NCBI RefSeq assembly: GCF_013363975.1
Contig: NZ_JABWGN010000005.1
Span: 546,338 to 610,337, forward strand
Length of the DNA stretch: 64,000 bases
DNA from: Nonomuraea montanisoli
GTDB lineage: Bacteria > Actinomycetota > Actinomycetes > Streptosporangiales > Streptosporangiaceae
Direction: 5' to 3'
This document shows, one piece after another, positions 55,160-63,789 of this stretch. Positions within the stretch are counted from its first letter, which is position 1; every line of letters begins with the position of its first letter. Position numbers and translations under genes: made by a program. The notes under the pieces were generated by a model. The model did not search any database, had not been told where the DNA came from, and worked only from the letters and a program-made list of their open reading frames with translations.

Positions 55160-55819
55160 TCAGCCGGATCCGCACAGTCTGTTGAGCTCCGCGACGTCGG
55201 ATTTGATGGCCGCGATCACCTGGTTGGGATCGCCGCCGGTCATGCCGGTCAGGCGGAAGCTCAGTTCCTGGAATCCGGCGGCCAGCCGGCTGATCTTCGC
55301 CGCCACCACTCCTTGCGCCTCGAGGCTCGCGCCCATCAGGTCCTGGCGCGCCTGCTGAGCCGCGGCGGCCTGACTGTTGCGGACGGTTCCGGCGTTCCGG
55401 CGGTACGCGGTCAGCGCCGCCGCCGCCTCGTCGCAGCCGCCGGGACGGACCTGGGCCAGCGGCTCGGAGGAGGCCGGAGCCGGTGGCGTGGACCTCGGCA
55501 TGGGGGGCTCAGGCGTGCGGGACTCGGGCGTGCGGGGTTCGGGCGTGCTGGAGTCGGGGGTGCTGGGCTCAGGAGATGGGCTCGGGCTCGGCGGTGCGGG
55601 CCGGGTGGTGGCCGTATCCGGTGACGAGGACTCCGGCACCGGGGTGGGGACGACCACGTCCCGCTGGGACTGCGGCGGCGGGGCCGGCGGCGCCAGGTAG
55701 GCGATCAGCGCCACCACGGCGGCCACCGCACCCGCCACGGCGCTCACAGCCGGCCAGTTCAGCCGTAAGCCCGCCCCTCCGCCTCCCGCCGGCGGCTGCG
55801 CCGATCCGTTCTTCGTCAT
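55160..55819 (-). CDS. Membrane-anchored protein with proline-rich stalk, function unknown
   Basis: 219 residues. A short basic N-terminus (MTKNGSAQPPAGGGGAGLRL) precedes one membrane helix (WPAVSAVAGAVAAVVALIAYLA). A stalk rich in Pro, Ser and Thr with TPE/TPD repeats (STPEPRTPESRTPEPPMP) follows. The external C-terminal domain is helical (GGCDEAAAALTAYRRNAGTV ... NRLCGSG) with a likely disulfide between its two cysteines. Ribosome-site spacing at ATG 55819 is poor, and a longer start at 55906 is possible. No family recognised. Minus strand, between pstS and the hydrolase. Confidence 0.7.
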   Translation of the reverse strand: MTKNGSAQPPAGGGGAGLRLNWPAVSAVAGAVAAVVALIAYLAPPAPPPQSQRDVVVPTPVPESSSPDTATTRPAPPSPSPSPEPSTPDSSTPEPRTPESRTPEPPMPRSTPPAPASSEPLAQVRPGGCDEAAAALTAYRRNAGTVRNSQAAAAQQARQDLMGASLEAQGVVAAKISRLAAGFQELSFRLTGMTGGDPNQVIAAIKSDVAELNRLCGSG

Positions 55820-55913
55820 GCCCTCATCGTGGCCGACCCGCCACGCTCGGTCCAATGCCTTCCGCCGATCCTCCTGAGGGACCGGAAGCGCGCGGCCTGG
55901 ACGCACATGCCCT

Positions 55914-56690
55914 CTAGGCGGTGAAGTCCCGGACGAGCTTGACGAGGTCGTCGGGGCGTTCGGCGCGGGAGACGTGGCCGGTGTCCAGCTCGGCGTAGGA
56001 GCTGCCGGGGATGGCGGCGTGGATCTCGAGGGCGTTCTCCACCGGGACCAGCGTGTCGCGGGTGGCGCCGACGACCAGCGTGGGCGTCTGGATCCGGGGC
56101 AGCAGGTGGCGGATGTCCACCCGGAGGACGAGGTCGATCTGCCGCATCCGGTTGGGGTGGGCGTGGAAGCCCTTGGCGAGCTCCTCGACGGCGTCGCGGC
56201 CGATCTCGTTGAGGTGGCGGCGGCTGAACGCGGCGAGCATCGCGAACCGGGAGAAGATCTCCGGATCGTCGCCCAGCTCCAGCCAGAGCTGCAACGTGTT
56301 GCGCACGTACTCGTCCTCCGTGTGCGCCAACCCCGACACCGGGAGGAGCCTGCGCACCAGCTCCGGCCGGGTGGCCGCCAGCGACAGGACGACCACGGCG
56401 CCCAGGGAGTGGCCGACCAGGTTCACCGGCGCCTGCCCGCAGTCCTCGATCACCGCGGCGAGCTGCCGCGTCAGCGCCTCCAGGGTCAGCGGTCCGCCGT
56501 CGTCCTCGGCCACGTCGCTGCCGGCGAGGTCGGGCAGGATCACGGTGTTGCGGTCGGCGAAGCGTTCGGCGATCTTGTCCCAGGTCACGGAGCCGGGCCC
56601 GGTGCCGTGCACCAGCACCAGGGCGGGTCCGCTGCCGAGGGTGCGGTAGGCGATGCGGGCTCCGTCAACGGTCAGGTTCTTCGTCGTCAT
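55914..56690 (-). CDS. Alpha/beta hydrolase
   Basis: Hydrolase of 258 residues. Oxyanion segment LVLVHGTGPGSVTWDKIAER, DLAGSDVAED, nucleophile elbow LVGHSLGAVVV (Ser), acid in GATRDTLVPVENA and His in LDTGHVSRAERPDDL complete the triad. Substrate unknown. Divergent from an XRE-type regulator; a perfect inverted repeat lies between them, so it is the likely regulated target. ATG 56690 is the first start that gives family sequence; the ribosome site is weak (GGTGGAC). Confidence 0.9.
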   Translation of the reverse strand: MTTKNLTVDGARIAYRTLGSGPALVLVHGTGPGSVTWDKIAERFADRNTVILPDLAGSDVAEDDGGPLTLEALTRQLAAVIEDCGQAPVNLVGHSLGAVVVLSLAATRPELVRRLLPVSGLAHTEDEYVRNTLQLWLELGDDPEIFSRFAMLAAFSRRHLNEIGRDAVEELAKGFHAHPNRMRQIDLVLRVDIRHLLPRIQTPTLVVGATRDTLVPVENALEIHAAIPGSSYAELDTGHVSRAERPDDLVKLVRDFTA

Positions 56691-56739
56691 GCCGTCCACC
56701 GTGCCAAGCGGGGCGGCCGTTGTGGAGCGGACCGGACTC

Positions 56740-56760
56740 CCTAGGACAAGCAATCCTAGG
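56740..56760. promoter_or_regulatory. Probable operator for the divergent XRE regulator
   Basis: CCTAGGA (56740-56746) and TCCTAGG (56754-56760) are a perfect 7-bp inverted repeat with a CAAGCAA spacer; each arm also contains the palindrome CCTAGG. It sits midway between the hydrolase and regulator start codons. An AT-rich near-palindrome (ATATTTCGAGATAT, about 56767) lies between it and the regulator. Confidence 0.65.
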
Positions 56761-56793
56761 CAGCGATATTTCGAGATATTGCAGGATGGGGGC

Positions 56794-57642
56794 ATGGATC
56801 GTGAGGAACTCGCCGACTTCCTGCGCCGCTCGCGGGAGCGGCTGCTGCCCGGGGAGGTGGGACTGCCCACCGGGCCGCGCCGCCGTACGCCTGGACTGCG
56901 GCGGGAGGAGGTGGCCCAGCTCGCGGGCATGTCGGCCGACTACCTGATGCGGCTGGAGCAGGCGCGCAGCCCGCAGCCGTCGACGCAGCTCCTGGCCGCG
57001 CTGGCGCGGGCGCTGCGGCTGACCCGCGACGAACGCGACCACCTCTACCTGCTGGCCGGGCACAGACCGCCGGCCGGGCCGCGCGCGGGCGAGCACGTCA
57101 GGCCCGGCCTGCTGTTCCTGCTGGACCGGCTGGTGGAGACACCCGCGCAACTGGTGACCGACCTGGGCGACGTGCTGGCGCAGAACACGATGTCCGAGGC
57201 GCTGTTCGGCTGTCACTGCACGATCGAGGAGCCCGACCGCAACATCGCCTGGCGCTGGTTCACCGACCCGTTCGTCCGCGAGTCCTACCCGGAGGAGGAG
57301 CATCCCGCCTACTCCCGGATGCACGTGGCGGACCTGCGCGCGGCCGTGGCCAGGCGCGGCACCGACGCCGTCGCGACCGGGCTGGTCGAGCGGCTGCGCG
57401 CGGCGAGCGAGGAGTTCGTACGGCTGTGGGAGCTGCACGAGGTGGCGGTGCGGCGGAGCAGCCGGAAGCGCGTGCGGCACCCGGCGATCGGCGACATGGA
57501 GTTCGACTGCGAGCTGCTGCTCTCCCCCGCCGAGGACCAGCGCCTGCTCGTCTACACGCCGCCGCCGGGGTCGAAGACGTTCGAGGCGCTGGAGCTGCTG
57601 CGGGTGGTCGGCCCGGAGACCGCGCACCGCAGCCACCGATAG
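56794..57642 (+). CDS. XRE-family regulator with MmyB-like ligand-binding domain
   Basis: 282-residue transcription regulator. N-terminal helix-turn-helix (LADFLRRSRERLLPGEVGL, TPGLRREEVAQLAGMSADYL, MRLEQARSPQPSTQLLAALA), then the MmyB-like PAS-fold domain (LAQNTMSEALFGCHC, NIAWRWFTDPFVRESYPEEE, RLWELHEVAVRRSSRKRVRH, MEFDCELLLSP). This architecture usually represses an adjacent divergent enzyme gene and responds to a small lipid-like ligand. ATG 56794 follows GGATGGGGGC. Divergent from the hydrolase. Confidence 0.92.
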   Translation: MDREELADFLRRSRERLLPGEVGLPTGPRRRTPGLRREEVAQLAGMSADYLMRLEQARSPQPSTQLLAALARALRLTRDERDHLYLLAGHRPPAGPRAGEHVRPGLLFLLDRLVETPAQLVTDLGDVLAQNTMSEALFGCHCTIEEPDRNIAWRWFTDPFVRESYPEEEHPAYSRMHVADLRAAVARRGTDAVATGLVERLRAASEEFVRLWELHEVAVRRSSRKRVRHPAIGDMEFDCELLLSPAEDQRLLVYTPPPGSKTFEALELLRVVGPETAHRSHR

Positions 57643-58127
57643 GCGCTCGGTACTCCCGCGGGTTGCTTCCATGTCGTCAGCCGATGCGGGTGGCGAATGG
57701 TGATGTGAGCGTTAACAAGGCTGGCCCAGGCTGACCCCTTTCCGCCGGTGCATCGGTGGTGTGCCGCGCAGCAAATACGACCCGAGGGAGCCCCGTCAAG
57801 CACCGGCTCCCACCAGGCCGGGTCCCGGCCACCTGCCAGGTGCGGAGGATGAAAGTTTCACGCTGTCGTGCGACAAGGCGCTCCACGCCAGGCACCGCCT
57901 TGACAGGTTTCACCGGGGTTTTCACACTGAGCCCGGAGCGGCCTCCTGCCGGAGTCGGTGGTGAGCGGCAGGGGTTGCCTGGTCGCGACGGCGGTCACGC
58001 GGCATCCCGCGACGGATCGGGCCGCGAATCCGCCAGGTCCGGCTACCGCTCATCCCCGGACGCCCACTCTCGGCAGAGAGGGTCGCACGATGTCCGGACG
58101 CCACATCTCCAGGAAGGGAAGGCACCT
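57643..58127. other. Upstream region of the GH54 gene
   Basis: No gene is supported in this 485-bp gap. It holds a LacI-type operator candidate (57704-57717) and the ribosome site GGAAGGGAAGG just before the GTG at 58128. Frames across it are shadows or low-complexity. Confidence 0.5.
57704..57717. promoter_or_regulatory. LacI-type operator candidate upstream of GH54
   Basis: TGTGAGCGTTAACA, five of seven palindromic pairs including the central CG, resembling TGTTAGCGCTAACA-type LacI-family operators of sugar genes. Located 424 bp upstream of the GH54 start. Confidence 0.45.
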
Positions 58128-59567
58128 GTGCGACACATCAGCTCTTTCCGTCGGCGGTTGAGGCTCTCGGCCGCCGCCCTGGCCGCGTTGTCGACCGCCG
58201 GCGTCGGTGTCGCCGCGACGCACGGCGCATCGGCGGCCACGGTCGGATGCCAGGTCACGTACACGGTGAACAACCAGTGGCCCGGCGGCTTCGGCGCCGA
58301 TGTTAGCGTTCACAACCTGGGTGACCCGATCAACGGCTGGAAGCTCACCTGGTCGTTCCCCGCCGGTCAGGCCGTCACCCAGCTCTGGAACGGCTCCTAC
58401 ACCCAGTCCGGCGCCCAGGTCACCGTGACCAACGCGGACTACAACGGCGGCATCCCCAGCGGCGGCAGCGCCGCCTTCGGCTTCAACGGGAGCTGGACCG
58501 GCTCCAACCCGGCGCCGTCCGGCTTCGCCCTGAACGGCGTGGCCTGCACCGGCGGAACCTCTTCCCCCACCCCCACCGTCTCGCCGACCACGACCCCCAC
58601 GCCGTCGCCGTCCAGGCAGCCGTGCGACATCTACGCCGCGGGCGGCACTCCGTGCGTGGCGGCGCACAGCACGACCCGTGCCCTGTACGCCGCCTACAAC
58701 GGCCCGCTGTACCAGGTGCGCCGCGCCTCGGACAACGCCACCCGGGACGTCGGGGTGCTGAGCGCGGGCGGGGGCGCCGACGCCGCGGCGCAGGACTCGT
58801 TCTGCGCGGGCACCACCTGCCTGATCACGATCATCTACGACCAGTCGGGGCGCAACAACCGCCTCACCCAGGCGCCACCCGGCGGGTTCCCCGGCCCCGC
58901 CCCGGGCGGCTACGACAACCTCGCCACCGCGACCAAGGCGCCGACCACGGTCTACGGCCACAAGGCCTACGGCGTCTACGTGGATCCCGGGGTCGGATAC
59001 CGCAACAACACCACCAACGGCGTCGCGAAGGGCGACCAGCCGGAGGGGATGTACGCCATCTTCGACGGCACGCACTACAACGGCGGCTGCTGCTTCGACT
59101 ACGGCAACGCCGAGACCAACAGCCGCGACAACGGCAACGGCACCATGGAGGCCATCTACTTCGGCAACATCAAGGTCTGGGGCTACGGCGCCGGCAACGG
59201 CCCCTGGATCATGGCCGACCTGGAGAACGGCCTGTTCTCCGGCGTGAACCAGAAGTACAACGCCAACGACCCGACCATCAGCCACCGGTACCTGACCGCC
59301 GTCATCAAGGGCGAGCCCAACCACTGGGCCATCCGGGGCGGCAACGCGCAGTCCGGCAGCCTGTCCACCTTCTACAACGGGGTGCGTCCCAACGTGCCGG
59401 GCTACAACCCGATGAAGAAGGAAGGGGCCATCATCCTCGGCATCGGCGGCGACAACAGCCACGGCGCCGCCGGCACCTTCTACGAGGGAGTGATGACGTC
59501 CGGCTATCCGTCGGACGCGACCGAGAACGCGGTCCAGGCCAACATCGTCGCCGCCGGCTACAGATGA
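58128..59567 (+). CDS. Secreted alpha-L-arabinofuranosidase (CBM2-GH54)
   Basis: Releases arabinose from arabinan or arabinoxylan. The 479-residue product begins [20 protein letters not shown] (signal peptide, twin-Arg-like basic region; cleavage near ASA/ATV at ~36). Residues ~38-135 are a cellulose/xylan-binding CBM2 ([40 protein letters not shown]). A Pro/Thr linker follows ([15 protein letters not shown]), then the GH54 catalytic domain ([56 protein letters not shown]). Fungal GH54 enzymes carry a C-terminal CBM42, which is absent here. GTG start after GGAAGG. Confidence 0.92.
   Translation: MRHISSFRRRLRLSAAALAALSTAGVGVAATHGASAATVGCQVTYTVNNQWPGGFGADVSVHNLGDPINGWKLTWSFPAGQAVTQLWNGSYTQSGAQVTVTNADYNGGIPSGGSAAFGFNGSWTGSNPAPSGFALNGVACTGGTSSPTPTVSPTTTPTPSPSRQPCDIYAAGGTPCVAAHSTTRALYAAYNGPLYQVRRASDNATRDVGVLSAGGGADAAAQDSFCAGTTCLITIIYDQSGRNNRLTQAPPGGFPGPAPGGYDNLATATKAPTTVYGHKAYGVYVDPGVGYRNNTTNGVAKGDQPEGMYAIFDGTHYNGGCCFDYGNAETNSRDNGNGTMEAIYFGNIKVWGYGAGNGPWIMADLENGLFSGVNQKYNANDPTISHRYLTAVIKGEPNHWAIRGGNAQSGSLSTFYNGVRPNVPGYNPMKKEGAIILGIGGDNSHGAAGTFYEGVMTSGYPSDATENAVQANIVAAGYR
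58301..58314. promoter_or_regulatory. Second LacI-type operator candidate, inside the GH54 gene
   Basis: TGTTAGCGTTCACA. Its reverse complement matches the upstream site at 12 of 14 positions. It spans codons GAT GTT AGC GTT CAC, with two GTT valine codons rare in this GC-rich gene. Confidence 0.4.
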
Positions 59568-59657
59568 GCCTCGGCGGCGCATCCTTGAGCGGTAGATTCA
59601 TCTTGAGCCGGAGGTCAACGGTTCGTTAACCCGTATATTCACGATCGGGATGAGGCA

Positions 59658-60560
59658 ATGGAGCTCCGGGACATCGAGATCTTCCTGACGCTCGCCGAGG
59701 AGCTGCACTTCGGCCGCACCGCCGAGCGGCTGCACATCACCACGTCCCGCGTGAGTCAGGCGATCAAGAAGCAGGAACGCCGGATCGGCGCCCCGCTCTT
59801 CGACCGCACCTCACGCTCGGTCCGCCTCACCCCCGTGGGCGAGCAGCTCCACCGCAGGCTGAGCGCCGGCTACCTGCAGATCATGGACGGGATCGAGGAG
59901 GTGAAGGGCACGGTCAACGGCGTGACGGGCACCCTCACCGTGGGCACCATCGGTCCGCACTCGTTGATGATGAAGGACACCTTCGACCTCTTCCATACCC
60001 GCCACCCCGGCGCCCGGCTGCAGCTTCGCGAGGTGCAGCCGCCCTCCCCGCTGGACCTGCTCCGCTCCGGCGAGGTGGACGTGGCGCACCTGTGGCTGCC
60101 GGTGCGTGAACCGGATCTGACGATCGGCCCGCTGACCCACACCTCCCAGGTGCTGCTCATGGTGTCCGCCACCCATCCCTACGCCCAGCGCGACTCGGTG
60201 AGCGTCGAGGACTTCGGTGACTGCGCCGTGGTCCAGGGGCAGTCCATCCCGGTCTACATGGAGGAGGTCTTCAACCCCTACCGCACACCGTCCGGCCGGC
60301 TCGTCCCGCGCGGTCCTTCGGTCTCCACCTGGCAGGAGGCGCTCAACGTCGTCGCCTCCGGCCAGGCGGTCGCCGGGGTCACCGCCGAGATCACCGAGTT
60401 CTATCCCTGGCCCAGCCTGGTCTACCTGCCCGTCCGCGACGCCGACCCGGTGCAGTGGGCGTACGTGTGGCGCAGCGGCCACGAGAGCCCGCTCGTCCGC
60501 GCCTTCGCGCAAGCCGTCACCGACATGCGGCAGGCCGGTACGCACATGTCTGGTTCGTGA
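59658..60560 (+). CDS. LysR family transcriptional regulator
   Basis: 300-residue LTTR. Winged helix-turn-helix MELRDIEIFLTLAEELHFGR, TAERLHITTSRVSQAIKKQE, APLFDRTSRSVRLTPVGEQL, then a periplasmic-binding-like effector domain (GTLTVGTIGPHSLMMKDTFD; VDVAHLWLPVREPDLTIGPL; VASGQAVAGVTAEI). GATGAGG precedes the ATG. Its target is not clear: the next gene (60650) runs in the same direction 89 bp later and GH54 lies upstream. LTTRs of this shape usually regulate a neighbour. Confidence 0.93.
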   Translation: MELRDIEIFLTLAEELHFGRTAERLHITTSRVSQAIKKQERRIGAPLFDRTSRSVRLTPVGEQLHRRLSAGYLQIMDGIEEVKGTVNGVTGTLTVGTIGPHSLMMKDTFDLFHTRHPGARLQLREVQPPSPLDLLRSGEVDVAHLWLPVREPDLTIGPLTHTSQVLLMVSATHPYAQRDSVSVEDFGDCAVVQGQSIPVYMEEVFNPYRTPSGRLVPRGPSVSTWQEALNVVASGQAVAGVTAEITEFYPWPSLVYLPVRDADPVQWAYVWRSGHESPLVRAFAQAVTDMRQAGTHMSGS

Positions 60561-60649
60561 CGACGTCATGCCGGGTCGGTGATCGGGTCTCTGGTCGGTG
60601 TGGGCCGCTGACCAGCAGGGTTGTACCCAGTCGATGAGAAGGAGTCGTC

Positions 60650-61666
60650 ATGGGTGCCCTGCTTCAGCGCCGGGAACTTCGGAAGGTCACGTCCTCGTGG
60701 CACGGACCGCTCACGTACTGCGCCGCGGCGATGGCGGTGCTGGCCCTGGTCTGCGGGCTGGGCCTGGTGGTGGACGGGCGGACGCTCATGGGGCAGGGCG
60801 TGTGGCTGAAGCCGTTCAAGTTCGCGGTGTCGTTCGGCATGTACGCGATCACGTTGGCCTGGATGATCGCTCAGGCGGGGCGGTGGCGGCGCACGTTGTG
60901 GTGGCTGGGCACCGTGGCCGTGGCCGGGTTCGTCACGCCGGAGATCGCGGCCATCACCTTCCAGGCGGCGCGCGGCGTGCCCAGCCACTTCAACTTCTCC
61001 ACCGGCCTCGACACCACCGTGTTCATGGTCATGGGTGGGGCGGCGTACCTGGGCTGGCTGATGACCTTCGCGATGGGGATCTTCCTGGTGGCCCAGCGGC
61101 GGGTGGACAGGGCGATGGCCTGGGCCATCCCGCTCGGACTGGTGATCTCGCTGGCCGGCATGTCCGTCGGCTACCTGATGACCTCCCCCACGCCGGACCA
61201 GGCGGAGGGGCTGGCCAGGGGGCTGAGCCTGACCACGATCGGCGCGCACAGCGTCGGCGCGCCCGACGGCGGGGCCGGCATGGCGGTGACCGGGTGGGAG
61301 ACCGACTCGGGTGACCTGCGGGTGGCGCACTTCGTCGGTCTCCACGCGCTGCAGGTGATCCCGCTGGTCGCGATCGGGCTGCGGCTGCTGGCCCGCCGCT
61401 TCCCCGTCCTGTCGGGCGCCGCCACCCGTACGGCCCTGGTGATCGTCGCGGCGTTCGGGTATGCCGGGCTCACCGGGCTGGTGCTGTGGCAGGCCCAGCG
61501 CGGGCAGGCGCTGACGCACCCCGACGCCCTGACGCTGCAGGCCGCGCTCGGACTGTGCGGGCTGGTGTCCGCGTGCGTGGTGCTGATCCTGGCCGTGTCC
61601 GCGCGACGGACGCCGACCCGGCGGGTGTCCGAGCTCCGGACCGCCCGGGCGTTCGCCGAGCGGTGA
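60650..61666 (+). CDS. Multi-pass membrane protein, function unknown
   Basis: 338 residues with seven or eight hydrophobic segments: YCAAAMAVLALVCGLGLVVD, FKFAVSFGMYAITLAWMIAQ, TLWWLGTVAVAGFVTPEIAA, VFMVMGGAAYLGWLMTFAMG, MAWAIPLGLVISLAGMSVGY, HALQVIPLVAIGLRLLARRF, ALVIVAAFGYAGLTGLVLWQ and LCGLVSACVVLILAVSA. The motif GVWLKPFKFAVSF and the conserved LRVAHFVGLHALQ (two histidines) suggest a family that might bind haem or metal; I do not recognise a name. GAAGGAG is 5 nt before the ATG. Follows the LysR gene. Confidence 0.8.
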   Translation: MGALLQRRELRKVTSSWHGPLTYCAAAMAVLALVCGLGLVVDGRTLMGQGVWLKPFKFAVSFGMYAITLAWMIAQAGRWRRTLWWLGTVAVAGFVTPEIAAITFQAARGVPSHFNFSTGLDTTVFMVMGGAAYLGWLMTFAMGIFLVAQRRVDRAMAWAIPLGLVISLAGMSVGYLMTSPTPDQAEGLARGLSLTTIGAHSVGAPDGGAGMAVTGWETDSGDLRVAHFVGLHALQVIPLVAIGLRLLARRFPVLSGAATRTALVIVAAFGYAGLTGLVLWQAQRGQALTHPDALTLQAALGLCGLVSACVVLILAVSARRTPTRRVSELRTARAFAER

Positions 61667-61708
61667 CCCATGCCGTGGGCGCCGAAGGGTCTCTTCTAGG
61701 CTGCACGG

Positions 61709-63691
61709 GTGCACAAGCAGGCGAAACTGATCGTCGCCGTCGTTTTCGCCGGCTTCGCGAGCATCTACGTGGTGGCCGGGGCGCCCTCGGCGGTGGCCGT
61801 GTTCGCGGTGCAGGTGCTCTTCACCCTGCGGCGTTCGTGGTGGCTGGTGCCGGTGCAGGCCGTCCTGGCGTACGGGTCCGTGCTGGCGTTCGGCTCCTCG
61901 GTGGGGATCCTGGGCTTCGTGGGCGGCTCGCTGCTGCTGACCAGGCTCTGGCCGCTGGCCCTGGCCGTGGCGGCGAGCGCCGCGCTGCTCGGGCCGCCCG
62001 ACCCGGTGATCAGCATGGTGCTGGTCTCGCTGGTCGTGTACGGCCTGACCAGGATGATCGACCGGATCGACGAGGTGAACGCGGCCCGGCTGTCGCTGGC
62101 GGTGACGGCGGCGGCCGAGGAGCGGCTGCGCATCGCCGCCGAGCTGAGCGCGGGCCTGGGACGGGCGCTGTCCGCGATCGCCGAGAGCGCGCGTACCGGA
62201 ACGCCTGACGTGGAGACGGCGCGCCGCTCGCTGGCGGAGACCCGGGCGGCGGCGGCGAGCTACCGGGCCATGTCCCTGGCCCCCGAGATCACCACCGCCA
62301 AGGCCATGCTGACCGCCGCGGGCGTCACCGTGGACGTGCGCGTGAGCCACGCCGAGCCGCTCGGCCCGGCGGGCGCGCTGCTGGCGGCCGTGCTCAGGGA
62401 GGCCGTGACGGACATCGTCCGGAGGTCCGCGGCCACCGTCTGCCGCATCGAGACGTTCACGGAGGGCGCCACGGTGTGGCTGCGGGTGTCCGACGACGGC
62501 GCCCGGACAGCCGCCGACGCGGACCTCGGCGACCTGCCGGAGCAGGTCGAGAAGGCGGGCGGCACGCTCACCGTCGGGCTCACGGGGGACGCCCGGGTGA
62601 GCGTGGAGGCGCGGCTGCCCGTCACGCGCCCGCCCGACCGGCCGGCCCGCGACAGCGCGCTGGCGATCGCGCTGCTGACGGCCGTGCTGGTGGGGTTCTC
62701 CGTGAAGGCGCTGCTGGCGGCCGGCTCGCTGTGGCCGGCGCCGCTGCTGGCCGTCATCGTCGTCATGCAGGTGCGGTCGGTCGAGGGGCGCCATCACCTG
62801 GCGCTGTCGATCATGGCGGTGCTGACGTTCGCCCCGCTCCCGCTGTTCGGCCAGCCGTGGCTGGGGGTGGCGGGGTTCCTGGCGGGACCGATCCTGCTGG
62901 CCTTGCCGTGGGCGGTGGCGCTCCCGCTGGTGGCGGCGGTCGTGGCGGTCGTCGCGGTCTCGGGGGTGCTGCTGGCCCTGCCGGTCGCGCTCACCGTGAA
63001 CTACGCGATCAGCACGGTGGTGACCGGCCTGGTCGTGTACGGGCTGCTCAGGCTGGCCGGGATGGCCAGGGAGCTGCGCGAGTCGAGGGACGGCCTGGCC
63101 CGCGCGGCCGTCGTCGAGGAGCGGCTGCGGGCCGCCCGCGACCTGCACGACCTGCTCGGGCACACCCTGGCCGCGATCCTGCTCAAGTGCGAGCTCGCCC
63201 GCAGGCTCGACGCCGACCGCGCGCGCAAGGAGCTCCAGGACGTCCGGACGATGACCGAGCGGGCCATGGAGGACCTGCGGACGGTCTCGGGCAGGGACGG
63301 CGAGCTGTCGCTGAGCGCGGAGGCGGAGTCGGCCCGCGCGTTGCTGTCCACCGCGGGCGTCGAGGTGGAGCTCGACCTGGGCCACGACACCCTGGGCCGT
63401 GAGGTGGAGACCACGCTCGGCATCGTGCTCAGGGAGGCGGTCACCAACGTGCTGCGGCACAGCTCGGCCCGCCGCTGCGTGATCACGACCACCGTACGGG
63501 ACGGCACCGTACGGCTGAGCGTGCGCAACGACGGGGCGCGCCCGGCGAAGGGCCGCCACGGCTCGGCCGGGATCGGCAACCTCACCACCCGGCTGGCCGC
63601 GCTCGACGGACGGCTCGACGTCGTGAACGAGGACGGCTGGTTCGAGCTGACCGCCGAGGCCCCGACGCTCGCCTGGGCCCCCACCGGCTAG
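61709..63691 (+). CDS. Sensor histidine kinase with two tandem membrane-kinase modules, the first degenerate
   Basis: 660-residue NarL/DesK-type kinase made of two similar halves. Module 1: hydrophobic segments to about residue 115, DHp-like helix ERLRIAAELSAGLGRALSAI with Ser147 where the histidine should be, and an ATPase-like part with REAVTDIVRRS and SDDGA but no glycine-rich G2. Module 2: segments from about 313 to 450, DHp ERLRAARDLHDLLGHTLAAI with His480, N-box REAVTNVLRHS, RNDGARP and GSAGIGNLTTRL. Only module 2 should autophosphorylate. GTG 61709 is 6 nt after TAGGCT (leaderless). No response regulator is in view; an insertion element follows the stop at once. Confidence 0.88.
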   Translation: MHKQAKLIVAVVFAGFASIYVVAGAPSAVAVFAVQVLFTLRRSWWLVPVQAVLAYGSVLAFGSSVGILGFVGGSLLLTRLWPLALAVAASAALLGPPDPVISMVLVSLVVYGLTRMIDRIDEVNAARLSLAVTAAAEERLRIAAELSAGLGRALSAIAESARTGTPDVETARRSLAETRAAAASYRAMSLAPEITTAKAMLTAAGVTVDVRVSHAEPLGPAGALLAAVLREAVTDIVRRSAATVCRIETFTEGATVWLRVSDDGARTAADADLGDLPEQVEKAGGTLTVGLTGDARVSVEARLPVTRPPDRPARDSALAIALLTAVLVGFSVKALLAAGSLWPAPLLAVIVVMQVRSVEGRHHLALSIMAVLTFAPLPLFGQPWLGVAGFLAGPILLALPWAVALPLVAAVVAVVAVSGVLLALPVALTVNYAISTVVTGLVVYGLLRLAGMARELRESRDGLARAAVVEERLRAARDLHDLLGHTLAAILLKCELARRLDADRARKELQDVRTMTERAMEDLRTVSGRDGELSLSAEAESARALLSTAGVEVELDLGHDTLGREVETTLGIVLREAVTNVLRHSSARRCVITTTVRDGTVRLSVRNDGARPAKGRHGSAGIGNLTTRLAALDGRLDVVNEDGWFELTAEAPTLAWAPTG

Positions 63692-63737
63692 ATGTATTGA
63701 TCACGGACGTTGTTAACAGTGGGGGTTGATCATAGGA

Positions 63738-63789
63738 GAGGCCTCCGGTGTGGTGTAGGTGTCGAATCTGCAGCACACGCGGAGGCCTC
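63738..63789 (+). promoter_or_regulatory. Hairpin covering the transposase ribosome-binding site
   Basis: GAGGCCTCCG (63738-63747) and CGGAGGCCTC (63780-63789) are a perfect 10-bp inverted repeat; GTGTG and CACAC inside extend it with a one-base bulge. The right arm contains the GGAGG of the transposase and ends at its GTG. Confidence 0.65.

Noticed and set aside
60566..63559. Very long leftward open frame (almost 1,000 codons) opposite the LysR, membrane-protein and kinase genes
   Set aside because: Composition is Arg/His/Gln/Gly-rich low-complexity typical of antisense of GC-rich genes, with no domain and no ribosome site.
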